Shown here piece by piece: positions 7,845-15,056 of a DNA stretch of 64,000 nt. The position numbers and the translations under genes were made by a program. Below the pieces are notes generated by a model. That model saw nothing but the letters and a program-made list of their open reading frames with translations. It was not told the origin of the DNA and made no database searches. Each line of letters begins with the position of its first letter. Positions within the stretch are counted from its first letter, which is position 1. The stretch comes from Marinobacter panjinensis (lineage in GTDB: Bacteria; Pseudomonadota; Gammaproteobacteria; Pseudomonadales; Oleiphilaceae), in the NCBI RefSeq assembly GCF_005298175.1, contig NZ_SZYH01000001.1:2232001-2296000 (forward strand), in the 5' to 3' direction.

Positions 7845-9221
7845 ATGAAGGAAAAACGACCGCTCATTTGGTTGTCGGCGGAGTACTCCGGCTTTGCAAC
7901 GCAAGCTGCTGAATTGCGGGAATGGCAATTGATTCCCATAGCCATTGATGCCGAGCTACCCCACGGTGACATCCCCAGCGACAGCACCTGGGTTGGTGTA
8001 TTCGATGTCAGCGAACTTTCCAGCGACCAGTTAGCTGTGGCAACCAGCTGGCTGGAAGCGCTTCGCGTCGGGCACTGGGTTGCCGTCCTTGAGCCCGCCC
8101 AGATTGATAGCCCGGAAATCTGCGGGCTGATCAACCGTTACTGCGAGGATTACCACACCTTGCCCATTCAGTATGAGCGGCTCCACGGGATACTTGGTCA
8201 TCTGTGGGGCATGTCTGAACTCCATGAAAGGGCTTCCCGATCTGCACCTCTGAGCTACCACGACATTGCCCTGGAAGGCGAATCCCTTGCTATCAGACAG
8301 ACAAGGGAACTGCTTGGCAAGTTCGCACACACAGAAGAACCCGTGCTGATTTACGGTGAAAATGGCACTGGCAAAGAAGCGGCCGCAAAATTTATTCATA
8401 ACAACTCCCCACGCAGAAACAAGCCCCTGGTAGTCGTCAACTGTGCAGCTCTGCCCCCTTCGCTGACCCAGAACGAACTATTCGGGCATGAAAAGGGCTC
8501 ATTCACTCATGCCCTGAGTGCACAGAAGGGCAGGATTGAAACTGCCGACGGTGGCACGCTGTTGCTCGTCGGTGTTGATGAGCTCAACCTGGAGCAACAA
8601 TCGGCCATTCTGCGTTTTCTTCAGGAAGGCCAGATCGAACGTATCGGCGGTTATCGAACCATAGAGGTAGATGCCCGGTTGATAGCCACCAGCACCAGCC
8701 CTCTGGAACAGCTGGTGGCATCTGGTCGTTTCCGAAGCGATGTCTTTTACCGGCTTGGCAGCCTGCACGTATTACTGCCACCACTGCGGGAGCGCAAAGA
8801 AGACATTCTTCTGCTGGCGAACCGGATACTTTCGGCAACACCGACATCGGCAGGGCCCAGACGGCTGGCGGACACCACAACCCTCTGCCTGGCGGAACAT
8901 CCATGGCCCGGAAATCTCAGAGAGCTCCAGAACCGCATGCGGCAGGCTTTGCTGCTGGGGGAAGGCCTTGTTATCAAACCTGATGACATGGGCTTTGGAC
9001 AGACATCTACCAACACTGAAAACCAGAGCCAGGAACTATCCCTTGATGCCTTCCGTTCCCAGGCTGATCGCCGTGCGATCTCCGTCAGCCTGGCACTGGC
9101 CCAGAATAATATTTCCGCTGCGGCACGACTGCTCAACATTTCGAGAGTCTCGTTTTACCGGCTGATGGACAAGCATCAGGTTCTTCACAAAACATCCGTC
9201 TCGCCTTCGAAGAGTGACTAA
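7845..9221 (+). CDS. VpsR-like enhancer-binding protein with altered AAA+ motifs
   Basis: A 458-residue transcription regulator. Residues 1-125 look like a receiver-type fold without a clear phospho-acceptor pocket, as in VpsR. The AAA+ domain (about 138-385) has Walker A GENGTGKE at 171-178. The sigma-54 contact loop reads GSFTHA (218-223) instead of GAFTGA. The Walker B stretch reads GGTLLLVGVDEL, where the usual sequence is GGTLFLDEI, so the catalytic Asp-Glu is displaced or lost. A Fis-type helix-turn-helix (NNISAAARLLNISRVSFYRLM) ends the protein. VpsR in Vibrio responds to c-di-GMP and controls biofilm genes. Here the gene sits 12 bases before an outer-membrane protein gene and next to a secreted-protein operon, its probable targets. 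Confidence 0.75.
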   Translation: MKEKRPLIWLSAEYSGFATQAAELREWQLIPIAIDAELPHGDIPSDSTWVGVFDVSELSSDQLAVATSWLEALRVGHWVAVLEPAQIDSPEICGLINRYCEDYHTLPIQYERLHGILGHLWGMSELHERASRSAPLSYHDIALEGESLAIRQTRELLGKFAHTEEPVLIYGENGTGKEAAAKFIHNNSPRRNKPLVVVNCAALPPSLTQNELFGHEKGSFTHALSAQKGRIETADGGTLLLVGVDELNLEQQSAILRFLQEGQIERIGGYRTIEVDARLIATSTSPLEQLVASGRFRSDVFYRLGSLHVLLPPLRERKEDILLLANRILSATPTSAGPRRLADTTTLCLAEHPWPGNLRELQNRMRQALLLGEGLVIKPDDMGFGQTSTNTENQSQELSLDAFRSQADRRAISVSLALAQNNISAAARLLNISRVSFYRLMDKHQVLHKTSVSPSKSD

Positions 9222-9233
9222 AGGAGATTTTCC

Positions 9234-10298
9234 ATGGCTGTAAGAATGTTTTGGCTCGTCCCTCTGGTAGCGGTGGCAACTCCAGCCCTTGCGCAAACAG
9301 CACAGACAGACGCCAACGCCGGTAGCACGGCGATAACGGCTTCTGAGGAGGCGAACGACCCAGCGACCGACATTGCATCGATTACCGCAGACCGTGGCAT
9401 CGTTACCCGACCAGGCCGGTTTACCATCGAGCCGTCCTTCTCCCATGCCCACAGCAACGCAACGGCGGTCGCGGTGGAGGGTTATACGGTGATACCTGCC
9501 CTGCTCATCGGGTTGATCAATATTTCGGAAATCCAGCGCGACATTTTTGTCGGCGCGATGTCACTCAAGTATGGCTTTACCAGCAAACTTGAGGCGGCGG
9601 TGCGAGTCCCCTACCTCAGCATCAATGAGGACCTTAGAGAGCGGGAGGTTTTCCAGGGCACACCGGTAGATACGCTGCGCGAGTCCTCGGGCGAGGGTCT
9701 GGGTGATGTTGAATTATCAGCTCGTTACCAGTTGACCGATGGCCTGGGTGGCTGGCCCTACGTCATTGGCGCAATCCGGGTGAGAGCGCCAACCGGAGAA
9801 GGTCCGTACGATGTCGAGCGACGGGTAATCGAGGCAGATGATGGCGCTCCCATCGGCGTCGAACTCGGTGATCGCCCCACGGGCTCCGGCTTCTGGGCGT
9901 TCGAACCGGGCTTTTCGTTCATCTACCCGACGGACCCGGCCGTGCTGTTCGGGAACCTGAGTTATGTCTGGACTCTCAAGGAAGAGCAGGGCTTCGAAAA
10001 CGGGGGCACGGTCGATCCCGGTGACATTGTCCGCTTCGGCTTCGGAATGGGGTTTGCATTTAACGAGCGCACGTCCTTCAGTCTGGGCTACGACCACTCG
10101 ATCATCCGTAAAACAACGTTCGAGAGAAATAACGATGTGTTTGCAGCCAACTTCGAACGTATTCAGATCGGGTCTCTGTCATTCGGCCTGTCGCAGCGTC
10201 TGACGCAGTCCACAAGTCTGAGCCTGACGGTGAGCGTGGGGGTTACGGAAAATGCGCCCAACAGCGAGATCACTCTCAAGCTACCAATCAGTCTCTAG
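9234..10298 (+). CDS. Outer-membrane beta-barrel protein next to the C39/SDN cluster
   Basis: A 354-residue exported protein with a clear Sec signal peptide (cut after TPALAQ, about residue 21). About 60 Thr/Ala-rich residues follow, then many alternating amphipathic strands ending with a C-terminal Leu (ITLKLPISL), as in outer-membrane barrels. It resembles the loose family often annotated as 'transporter' or phenol-degradation MetA-like. The pattern of a periplasmic N-terminal extension plus barrel recalls FapF, the outer-membrane channel of the Pseudomonas functional-amyloid system, although I see no specific sequence match. AAGGAG lies before the ATG, 12 bases after the VpsR-like gene. 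It is convergent with the C39 operon and may be its export channel. Confidence 0.65.
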   Translation: MAVRMFWLVPLVAVATPALAQTAQTDANAGSTAITASEEANDPATDIASITADRGIVTRPGRFTIEPSFSHAHSNATAVAVEGYTVIPALLIGLINISEIQRDIFVGAMSLKYGFTSKLEAAVRVPYLSINEDLREREVFQGTPVDTLRESSGEGLGDVELSARYQLTDGLGGWPYVIGAIRVRAPTGEGPYDVERRVIEADDGAPIGVELGDRPTGSGFWAFEPGFSFIYPTDPAVLFGNLSYVWTLKEEQGFENGGTVDPGDIVRFGFGMGFAFNERTSFSLGYDHSIIRKTTFERNNDVFAANFERIQIGSLSFGLSQRLTQSTSLSLTVSVGVTENAPNSEITLKLPISL

Positions 10299-10315
10299 GG
10301 GGAAGCAAAGGTCTA

Positions 10316-10822
10316 TCAGCGACCAAGCAACTGGACAAGCTGATCGCTGAACCGTGCCGGGAACTGATTCCCGACACCGGCGCCCAGATTGTTCAGTTCA
10401 ATGTTCAGTTGATACATATTCTGTATCACCGTGCTATCGAGGCTGTTCTGGACCACGGTCATCCAGCCGTTGGGCCCTGCCATATTACTGGCTACCCGCG
10501 CGCCGCCACTGCGGTTCGCGCTGATAACCTCGAGTACGGTGTCCGTGTGATGGTCCACCAAACGATCATTGGCGGCCTGGTTAAGATTGGGAATGGTCAA
10601 CCGATTGATCACCATGGTGTCACCGTTGATACCAACGATTTGCTCCAGCCCGATGCTGATCTCCAGGTTATCCATCAGGAAGCCGCCCCGGTAATCAGCC
10701 AACTCCGGATCACTCAGAGGTTCAACCCCCAGCGTCAATTCTGCCTGGGCTGCTGAGGGCGATAACGCTGCAAATGAACTAAACAGTATAGCGATAGCTG
10801 GCATCCGGACCATCATGATCAT
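10316..10822 (-). CDS. Small exported protein with LSxxEL...GG leader-like motif
   Basis: I start it at the ATG at 10822, which overlaps the stop of the C39 peptidase gene (TGATG) and has AAGGGA upstream; further ATGs lie two codons either side. The 168-residue product has a Sec signal peptide ending near SAAQA. The mature start then carries PLSDPELADYRGG, matching the LSxxELxxxxGG pattern that C39 peptidases cut in double-glycine leaders. The C-terminal third (TVVQNSLDSTVIQ, then QLNIELN) resembles the ends of the two other secreted proteins of this operon. It is hydrophilic and free of Cys. I do not recognise a family. It is probably a secreted or surface component processed by the neighbouring peptidase. 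Confidence 0.7.
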   Translation of the reverse strand: MIMMVRMPAIAILFSSFAALSPSAAQAELTLGVEPLSDPELADYRGGFLMDNLEISIGLEQIVGINGDTMVINRLTIPNLNQAANDRLVDHHTDTVLEVISANRSGGARVASNMAGPNGWMTVVQNSLDSTVIQNMYQLNIELNNLGAGVGNQFPARFSDQLVQLLGR

Positions 10823-11514
10823 CACCATTCCCTTGAAGAGGGCCAGTAGGGTAATGTGTGCCCGAGTGAAGGACCGTTAAGGCCTTTCTGTACCGGCGCC
10901 CTGGCAACCTGAGGCCAATGCCCGTCGCCGAGAAAGGCGTCTCTCCCTTGCCCAAGATGGCTGCGGATAATAAAGGCGGTGCCGTTCCAGTACTCGCTGA
11001 ATTTTGCGTAGGAATAAACCTTCAGCCCCCGCGCCGGATCCCCTACCAGGACCTCGTCTTCGCTGATCCCCTTGATCAAAACGAAATGCCGGAAGCCATC
11101 AATGTTCAACAACACAATCATGGGTAATCGCACTTTCTCCCTGAGGCCGGTCAACGGCATGCGGAACCCATCGGCCTGGTACCCTCTGGCCTCAAGGTAG
11201 CGCTTCATATCAAGCATGGAGAAACCCTCCTGGCGCACCTTCTTTTCGTCTGCCAGCGCGAGCATCTCGATGAAGACATCGTGCTCTGTTACCTGATCTT
11301 CGTAGTGAAAGGACAACAGGGAAGCAACGGCTGCGGAGCCGCAACTGAAGTCATACTGCTGGCGCATGACGCTGTCAAAGCGCCGGTTCTCGAAACTTTT
11401 TACATCTAACCGAAAATCACCACCAATACCCGGCACCATGACCGAGCCGGCGAAGGCAATGGACCACAGCAGCCCGGCACTCGCGCAGATCGCAACAAGA
11501 ACCTTTCTGGCCAT
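10822..11514 (-). CDS. Exported C39-family cysteine peptidase (FapD-like)
   Basis: A 230-residue protein with an N-terminal signal peptide or membrane anchor (residues 4-23) and one peptidase domain. The catalytic Cys58 is in QYDFSCGSAA, His143 in DGFRHFVLI and Asp159 in VGDPARG. That is the Cys-His-Asp triad of C39 bacteriocin-processing peptidases, here without the usual ABC transporter. The closest known arrangement is FapD of the Pseudomonas functional-amyloid operon. GGAGG precedes the start, 12 bases after the preceding gene. The signal peptide places the active site in the periplasm, where it could cut the LSxxEL...G motifs of the two small proteins encoded on either side. Confidence 0.85.
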   Translation of the reverse strand: MARKVLVAICASAGLLWSIAFAGSVMVPGIGGDFRLDVKSFENRRFDSVMRQQYDFSCGSAAVASLLSFHYEDQVTEHDVFIEMLALADEKKVRQEGFSMLDMKRYLEARGYQADGFRMPLTGLREKVRLPMIVLLNIDGFRHFVLIKGISEDEVLVGDPARGLKVYSYAKFSEYWNGTAFIIRSHLGQGRDAFLGDGHWPQVARAPVQKGLNGPSLGHTLPYWPSSREW

Positions 11515-11526
11515 GGCCCACCTCCG

Positions 11527-11877
11527 TCAGTGATTAATCAGTATGTTGATCTGGGTACTGTCCTGAATGACCACCTGGTTACCGGTATTCTGGATAACCG
11601 TGGCAACCCCGCTCATGTTGCCGAACGCATTGTCGGAAATACTGTTATTACCCGTGACAACATTCCCCGACAACAGGTTATCGGACACATTTGCATTCTG
11701 CTGGTTATTGTTAATCTGCCACTGCATCGGAATTCCCTGGCGGCCGCTTGAATCCGCCAGCTCATCCGCCGACAACGGGGTGGCTTCCATCCACTCCTCG
11801 GCCGATACCAGTCCCGTTGCCCCGAACATTAACGCCAGCAAGGCAGCCTTCAGTTTCCATCTGATGACACGAGCCAT
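11527..11877 (-). CDS. Small Asn/Gln-rich exported protein with LSxxEL...G motif
   Basis: The start at 11877 is chosen for the good GGGAGAA site and because it gives a proper signal peptide (MARVIRWKLKAALLALMFGA, cut near VSA). The mature 90 residues begin EEWMEATPLSADELADSSGRQG, the same PLSxxELADxxG pattern seen in the other small protein of the operon. The rest is rich in Asn, Gln, Ser and Val, without Cys, and ends VATVIQNTGNQVVIQDSTQ then INILINH. The spacing of N, Q and hydrophobic residues is curlin-like, suggesting a beta-solenoid or amyloid-forming chain. No family is recognised with certainty. It lies 58 bases after the SDN repeat gene and 12 before the C39 peptidase gene. Confidence 0.7.
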   Translation of the reverse strand: MARVIRWKLKAALLALMFGATGLVSAEEWMEATPLSADELADSSGRQGIPMQWQINNNQQNANVSDNLLSGNVVTGNNSISDNAFGNMSGVATVIQNTGNQVVIQDSTQINILINH

Positions 11878-11935
11878 GGCAGTTCTCCCGGAATAACCGG
11901 GCCGCACCCGAAACAGCAGGTGCGGCCTGGATGCC

Positions 11936-12859
11936 TCATTGAGTGCCGGCACCACCGCTGCCAGCGTTCAGGCTAGACTGTATACTGACATTGGCCTGTG
12001 TAACGTTGGCATTGCCTGCAGTCTGTGCAAATGCCCCGACGCCGGTGTAGTTCGCTGAGCCACCGGAGATTTCGTTACTGTTACGAACCTCGGTGTAGGA
12101 ACCTCGGCCGTTGGCATCACCGTAGGTGACTGTGGTATCCGTAACGTTGCCGTCCAGATCGGCGTTGTTCAGGTATACTTCCAGGTCCAGGGTCAGCGAA
12201 TTATCGGAATTATCCGAGTTATCCGAATTATCCGAGTTATCGGACGAGTCGTTGCCGCTGTCAGCGATCTTGAACGAATCACTCACATCAGTGCTGTTGT
12301 CCGAATTATCGGAGTTGTCCGAGTTGTCACTGTTATCGGAATTGTCGCTGTTGTCGGAATTATCCGAATTGTCCGAATTGTCATTGCCACTGTCGGCAAT
12401 CTTGAACGAGTCGGCAACATCGGTGCTGTTGTCCGAGTTGTCGCTGTTATCGGAATTATCCGAATTGTCCGAATTGTCATTGCCGCTGTCGGCAATCTTG
12501 AACGAGTCGGCAACATCGGTGCTGTTGTCCGAGTTGTCGCTGTTATCGGAGTTGTCACTGTTATCGGAGTTGTCCGTATTGTCCGAATTGTCGTTGCCGC
12601 TTTCGGCAATCTTGAACGAATCAGCAACATCGGTGCTGTTATCCGAGTTATCCGAGTTATCGGAATTATCCGAGTTATCGGAATTGTCGGAATTGTCGTT
12701 ACCGGAGTTGGTGTTGCCGGACTGGTCATTGTTGGCAACGGAGGTATCATCCGCATTGGTATTCGGATCTCCGTCACCTCCAAGGTCCGCATAAGCAAAA
12801 CCGGAAACACCCAGGCTCATTGCAATGGCAGCTGCTAGCAAACTTTTTTTGGTGTTCAT
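11936..12859 (-). CDS. Secreted Ser-Asp-Asn repeat protein
   Basis: A 307-residue protein with a Sec signal peptide (cut after AYA, residue 24). Residues 56-220 consist of five runs of SDN triplets separated by four near-identical 16-residue spacers, STDV(A/S)DSFKIA then (D/E)SGND. The runs have 5, 6, 4, 8 and 4 SDN units after a leading NSDN, all in phase. The last 87 residues form a distinct domain (LTLDLEVYLNNADLDGN...), ending FAQTAGNANVTQANVSIQSSLN, which resembles curlin repeats and the ends of the two small proteins downstream. The product is extremely acidic and should be extended and possibly Ca2+-binding. It heads the operon, with AAGGAAG before the ATG. A surface or matrix role is inferred. 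Confidence 0.8.
   Translation of the reverse strand: MNTKKSLLAAAIAMSLGVSGFAYADLGGDGDPNTNADDTSVANNDQSGNTNSGNDNSDNSDNSDNSDNSDNSDNSTDVADSFKIAESGNDNSDNTDNSDNSDNSDNSDNSDNSTDVADSFKIADSGNDNSDNSDNSDNSDNSDNSTDVADSFKIADSGNDNSDNSDNSDNSDNSDNSDNSDNSDNSDNSTDVSDSFKIADSGNDSSDNSDNSDNSDNSDNSLTLDLEVYLNNADLDGNVTDTTVTYGDANGRGSYTEVRNSNEISGGSANYTGVGAFAQTAGNANVTQANVSIQSSLNAGSGGAGTQ
12199..12706 (-). repeat. In-frame SDN-coding tandem repeat array
   Basis: Nine-base units coding Ser-Asp-Asn are repeated about 30 times, broken by four copies of a 48-base spacer coding STDVADSFKIADSGND or close variants. Runs differ in length but keep frame. Synonymous codons vary between units (TCG/TCC, GAT/GAC, AAT/AAC), so the array is not a recent perfect duplication, yet it should still be prone to copy-number change. 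Confidence 0.95.
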
Positions 12860-12954
12860 AATATCGCTTCCTTTTCGATAATTGGCATTTAAAGGGATCC
12901 GACTAAAACCGCTAGCCTTCGGTAAGCCAAGGTTCAGACCCGCTAGGCAATAGG

Positions 12955-12970
12955 TGCGATTCCCGTGCCA
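12955..12970 (-). promoter_or_regulatory. Candidate sigma-54 promoter of the SDN/C39 operon
   Basis: Read on the minus strand the bases are TGGCACGGGAATCGCA. Against the sigma-54 consensus TGGCACG-N4-TTGCA the -24 box is perfect, the spacing is exact and only the second T of the -12 box differs. Transcription would start about 85 bases before the SDN gene. An enhancer-binding-protein gene in the same cluster supports it. Confidence 0.65.
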
Positions 12971-13057
12971 GAATCGTTAAGAAAATTTTATCTGATTGTT
13001 TTAGCGAAGCTTTAGGGACACAGCAAGAAACAGAGCCGTATTCACGGAGGGAGCAGA

Positions 13058-13077
13058 CTGTTTCAGGAATGAAACAG
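13058..13077. promoter_or_regulatory. Palindromic operator / upstream activator site candidate
   Basis: CTGTTTCA and TGAAACAG form perfect 8-base arms around GGAA. The site lies roughly 100 bases upstream of the sigma-54-like promoter, the usual distance for an enhancer-binding protein. The regulator encoded at 7845-9221 is the obvious candidate to bind it. Confidence 0.5.
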
Positions 13078-13149
13078 AGTTGGCGGGGAAAAAGATCAAA
13101 CAGACCGTTTATGGCGTGATTTCAGCAACCTGACTAAAAACCTTACTGT

Positions 13150-13181
13150 AAAAAAACAAAACCCCGCGCAAGGCGGGGTTT
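13150..13181 (-). terminator. Rho-independent terminator of isocitrate lyase
   Basis: Read on the minus strand, CCCCGCC and CGCGGGG arms around a short loop are followed by TTTTGTTTTTTT. It lies about 55 bases past the aceA stop. The A-run on the other side means it could also stop plus-strand transcripts. Confidence 0.85.
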
Positions 13182-13233
13182 CGGGTACTGAAGTGAGCCT
13201 CGCGGCCCACTTCAGGGACAACCGAACCGTTGT

Positions 13234-14823
13234 TTAGAACTGGTTCATTGTGTTGTCTTTACCGCCAGCCTTCAGGGCCGCGTCACCTGCGAAGAACTCC
13301 TTGTGGTCATCGCCGATGTTGGAACCGGCCATGTCCTGGTGCTTCACAGTCGCGATGCCCTGACGGATTTCCTTGCGCTGAACACCGGCAACGTAGGCCA
13401 GCATGCCTTCGTCACCGAAGTAGCCCTTGGCCAGGTTGTCGGTAGACAGGGCCGCGGTGTGGTACGTCGGCAGGGTGATCAGGTGGTGGAAGATACCGGC
13501 TTCACGGGCGCCATCACGCTGGAAGTTGGCAGTCCACTCGTCGGCCAGCTTGCCGAGATCAGTGTCGTCATACTTGGCGTTCATCAGGTCGGCGCGCTCG
13601 TAGGCAGACACGTCCTTGCCTTCGTCCTTCCAGGCATCGAATACCTGCTGACGGAAGTTCAGGGTCCAGTTGAACGACGGGCTGTTGTTGTAGACCAGCT
13701 TGGCGTCGGGCACCACTTCCTTGATGCGGTTAACCATGGCAGCGATCTGGCCAACGTGGGGCTTCTCGGTTTCGATCCACAGCAGGTCAGCGCCGTTCTG
13801 CAGGCTGGTGATACAGTCCAGAACCACACGATCTTCGCCAGTGCCCGGCTTGAACTGGAACAGGCCAGAAGCCAGACGCTTCGGCTTGACCAGCTGGCCG
13901 TTCTGCTTGATCACAACATCGCCGTTGTTGATGTCTTCGGCCTTGTCGATAACATCACCGTCGATGAAGCTGTTGTACTGGTCACCCAGATCGCCCGGCT
14001 CGTCGGTCACGGCAATCTTCTGGGTCAGGCCAGCGCCCAGCGAGTCGGTACGGGCAACGATAACACCGTCGTCCACACCCAGCTCCAGGAACGCCAGGCG
14101 AACGGCGTTGATCTTGGACAGGAAGTCGGCGTGGGGAACGGTAACCTTGCCGTCCTGGTGACCACACTGCTTCTCGTCAGATACCTGGTTCTCGATCTGG
14201 ATGCAGCAGGCACCGGCTTCGATCATCTGCTTGGCCAGCAGGTAAGTCGCTTCAGCGTTACCGAAACCAGCGTCGATGTCGGCAATGATTGGCACAATGT
14301 GGGTTTCGTGGTTGTCGATCTGCTTGATCAGCTCGTCAGCCTTGGCGTTGTCGCCAGCCTTCTGGGCTTCTTCCAGGGCACGGAACAGGTGGTTCAGCTC
14401 CCATGCGTCCGCCTGGCGCAGGAAGGTGTACAGCTCTTCGATCAGGCCGGAAACAGCCGTCTTCTCATGCATGGACTGGTCAGGCAGCGGGCCGAACTCG
14501 GAACGCAGTGCTGCAACCATCCAGCCGGACAGGTACAGGTAACGACGCTTGGTGCTACCGAAATGCTTCTTGATGGAGATCATCTTCTGCTGGCCGATAA
14601 ATCCGTGCCAGCAACCCAGTGACTGCGTGTACTGGGAGGTGTCTTTATCGTAGTTCGCCATGTCTTCGCGCATGATTTTCGCGGTGTACTTGGCGATGTC
14701 CAGGCCAGTCTTGAATTTGTTCTGGGCGCGCATGCGAGCCGCGTGCTCAGGCTTGATGGCATTCCAGGTGGGATTTTGCTTCAGAATGGAAGCAATGGCG
14801 TCAACGTCGTTTGCGTATGGCAT
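13234..14823 (-). CDS. aceA: Isocitrate lyase
   Basis: Cleaves isocitrate to glyoxylate and succinate, the first step of the glyoxylate shunt, allowing growth on acetate and fatty acids. I use the ATG at 14823 (529 residues), preceded by AGGACTGAGATC; the open frame extends upstream without similarity. The active-site motif is KQCGH (Cys near residue 220) with the flanking HQDGKVTVPHADF, typical of the longer Pseudomonas-type enzymes of about 530 residues. Metal-binding acidic residues are visible in IADIDAGFGN and the substrate loop in NNSPSFNW. The gene stands alone, with its own terminator. Malate synthase is not in the window. Confidence 0.95.
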   Translation of the reverse strand: MPYANDVDAIASILKQNPTWNAIKPEHAARMRAQNKFKTGLDIAKYTAKIMREDMANYDKDTSQYTQSLGCWHGFIGQQKMISIKKHFGSTKRRYLYLSGWMVAALRSEFGPLPDQSMHEKTAVSGLIEELYTFLRQADAWELNHLFRALEEAQKAGDNAKADELIKQIDNHETHIVPIIADIDAGFGNAEATYLLAKQMIEAGACCIQIENQVSDEKQCGHQDGKVTVPHADFLSKINAVRLAFLELGVDDGVIVARTDSLGAGLTQKIAVTDEPGDLGDQYNSFIDGDVIDKAEDINNGDVVIKQNGQLVKPKRLASGLFQFKPGTGEDRVVLDCITSLQNGADLLWIETEKPHVGQIAAMVNRIKEVVPDAKLVYNNSPSFNWTLNFRQQVFDAWKDEGKDVSAYERADLMNAKYDDTDLGKLADEWTANFQRDGAREAGIFHHLITLPTYHTAALSTDNLAKGYFGDEGMLAYVAGVQRKEIRQGIATVKHQDMAGSNIGDDHKEFFAGDAALKAGGKDNTMNQF

Positions 14824-15056
14824 GATCTCAGTCCTGTCTTCTACGGTTTGAGGTGCTCTTTTATGAAGCATAAAAGCAACTTCAGCGAGCCAGCGTCCGT
14901 TCAAAAAACATTCAGTCCGCTGACATTGACGGGTACTTTAGTGGGTTTGATTTTATAATTGAAATTTATATTATCTATATTCGTCATTTTTTGTATGAAT
15001 GCCTGCAAGCATCAAACTTGAGGTGTATCAGGCACCCATGTGCCCCCGGTGCTACT

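Larger units (their letters stand above)
12860..13149 (-). promoter_or_regulatory. Long upstream region of the SDN repeat operon
   Basis: About 290 bases without any gene, lying between the SDN repeat gene and the isocitrate lyase terminator. It holds the sigma-54-like promoter at 12955-12970 and the palindrome at 13058-13077, both listed separately. The 5' leader downstream of the promoter is about 80 bases. I see nothing else convincing. Confidence 0.5.

Noticed and set aside
12199..12706. CRISPR-like alternation of repeats and spacers
   Set aside because: The array is in frame, the 'spacers' are nearly identical and the units code SDN; it is a protein repeat.
12126..12794. Plus-strand open frame rich in Leu-Ser-Glu repeats
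   Set aside because: It is the complementary reading of the SDN repeat array; the minus-strand product has the signal peptide and ribosome site.
13303..14622. Long open frame of 439 codons on the plus strand, antisense to isocitrate lyase
   Set aside because: It mirrors the codon pattern of a strongly biased gene on the other strand, has no ribosome site and resembles no protein family.
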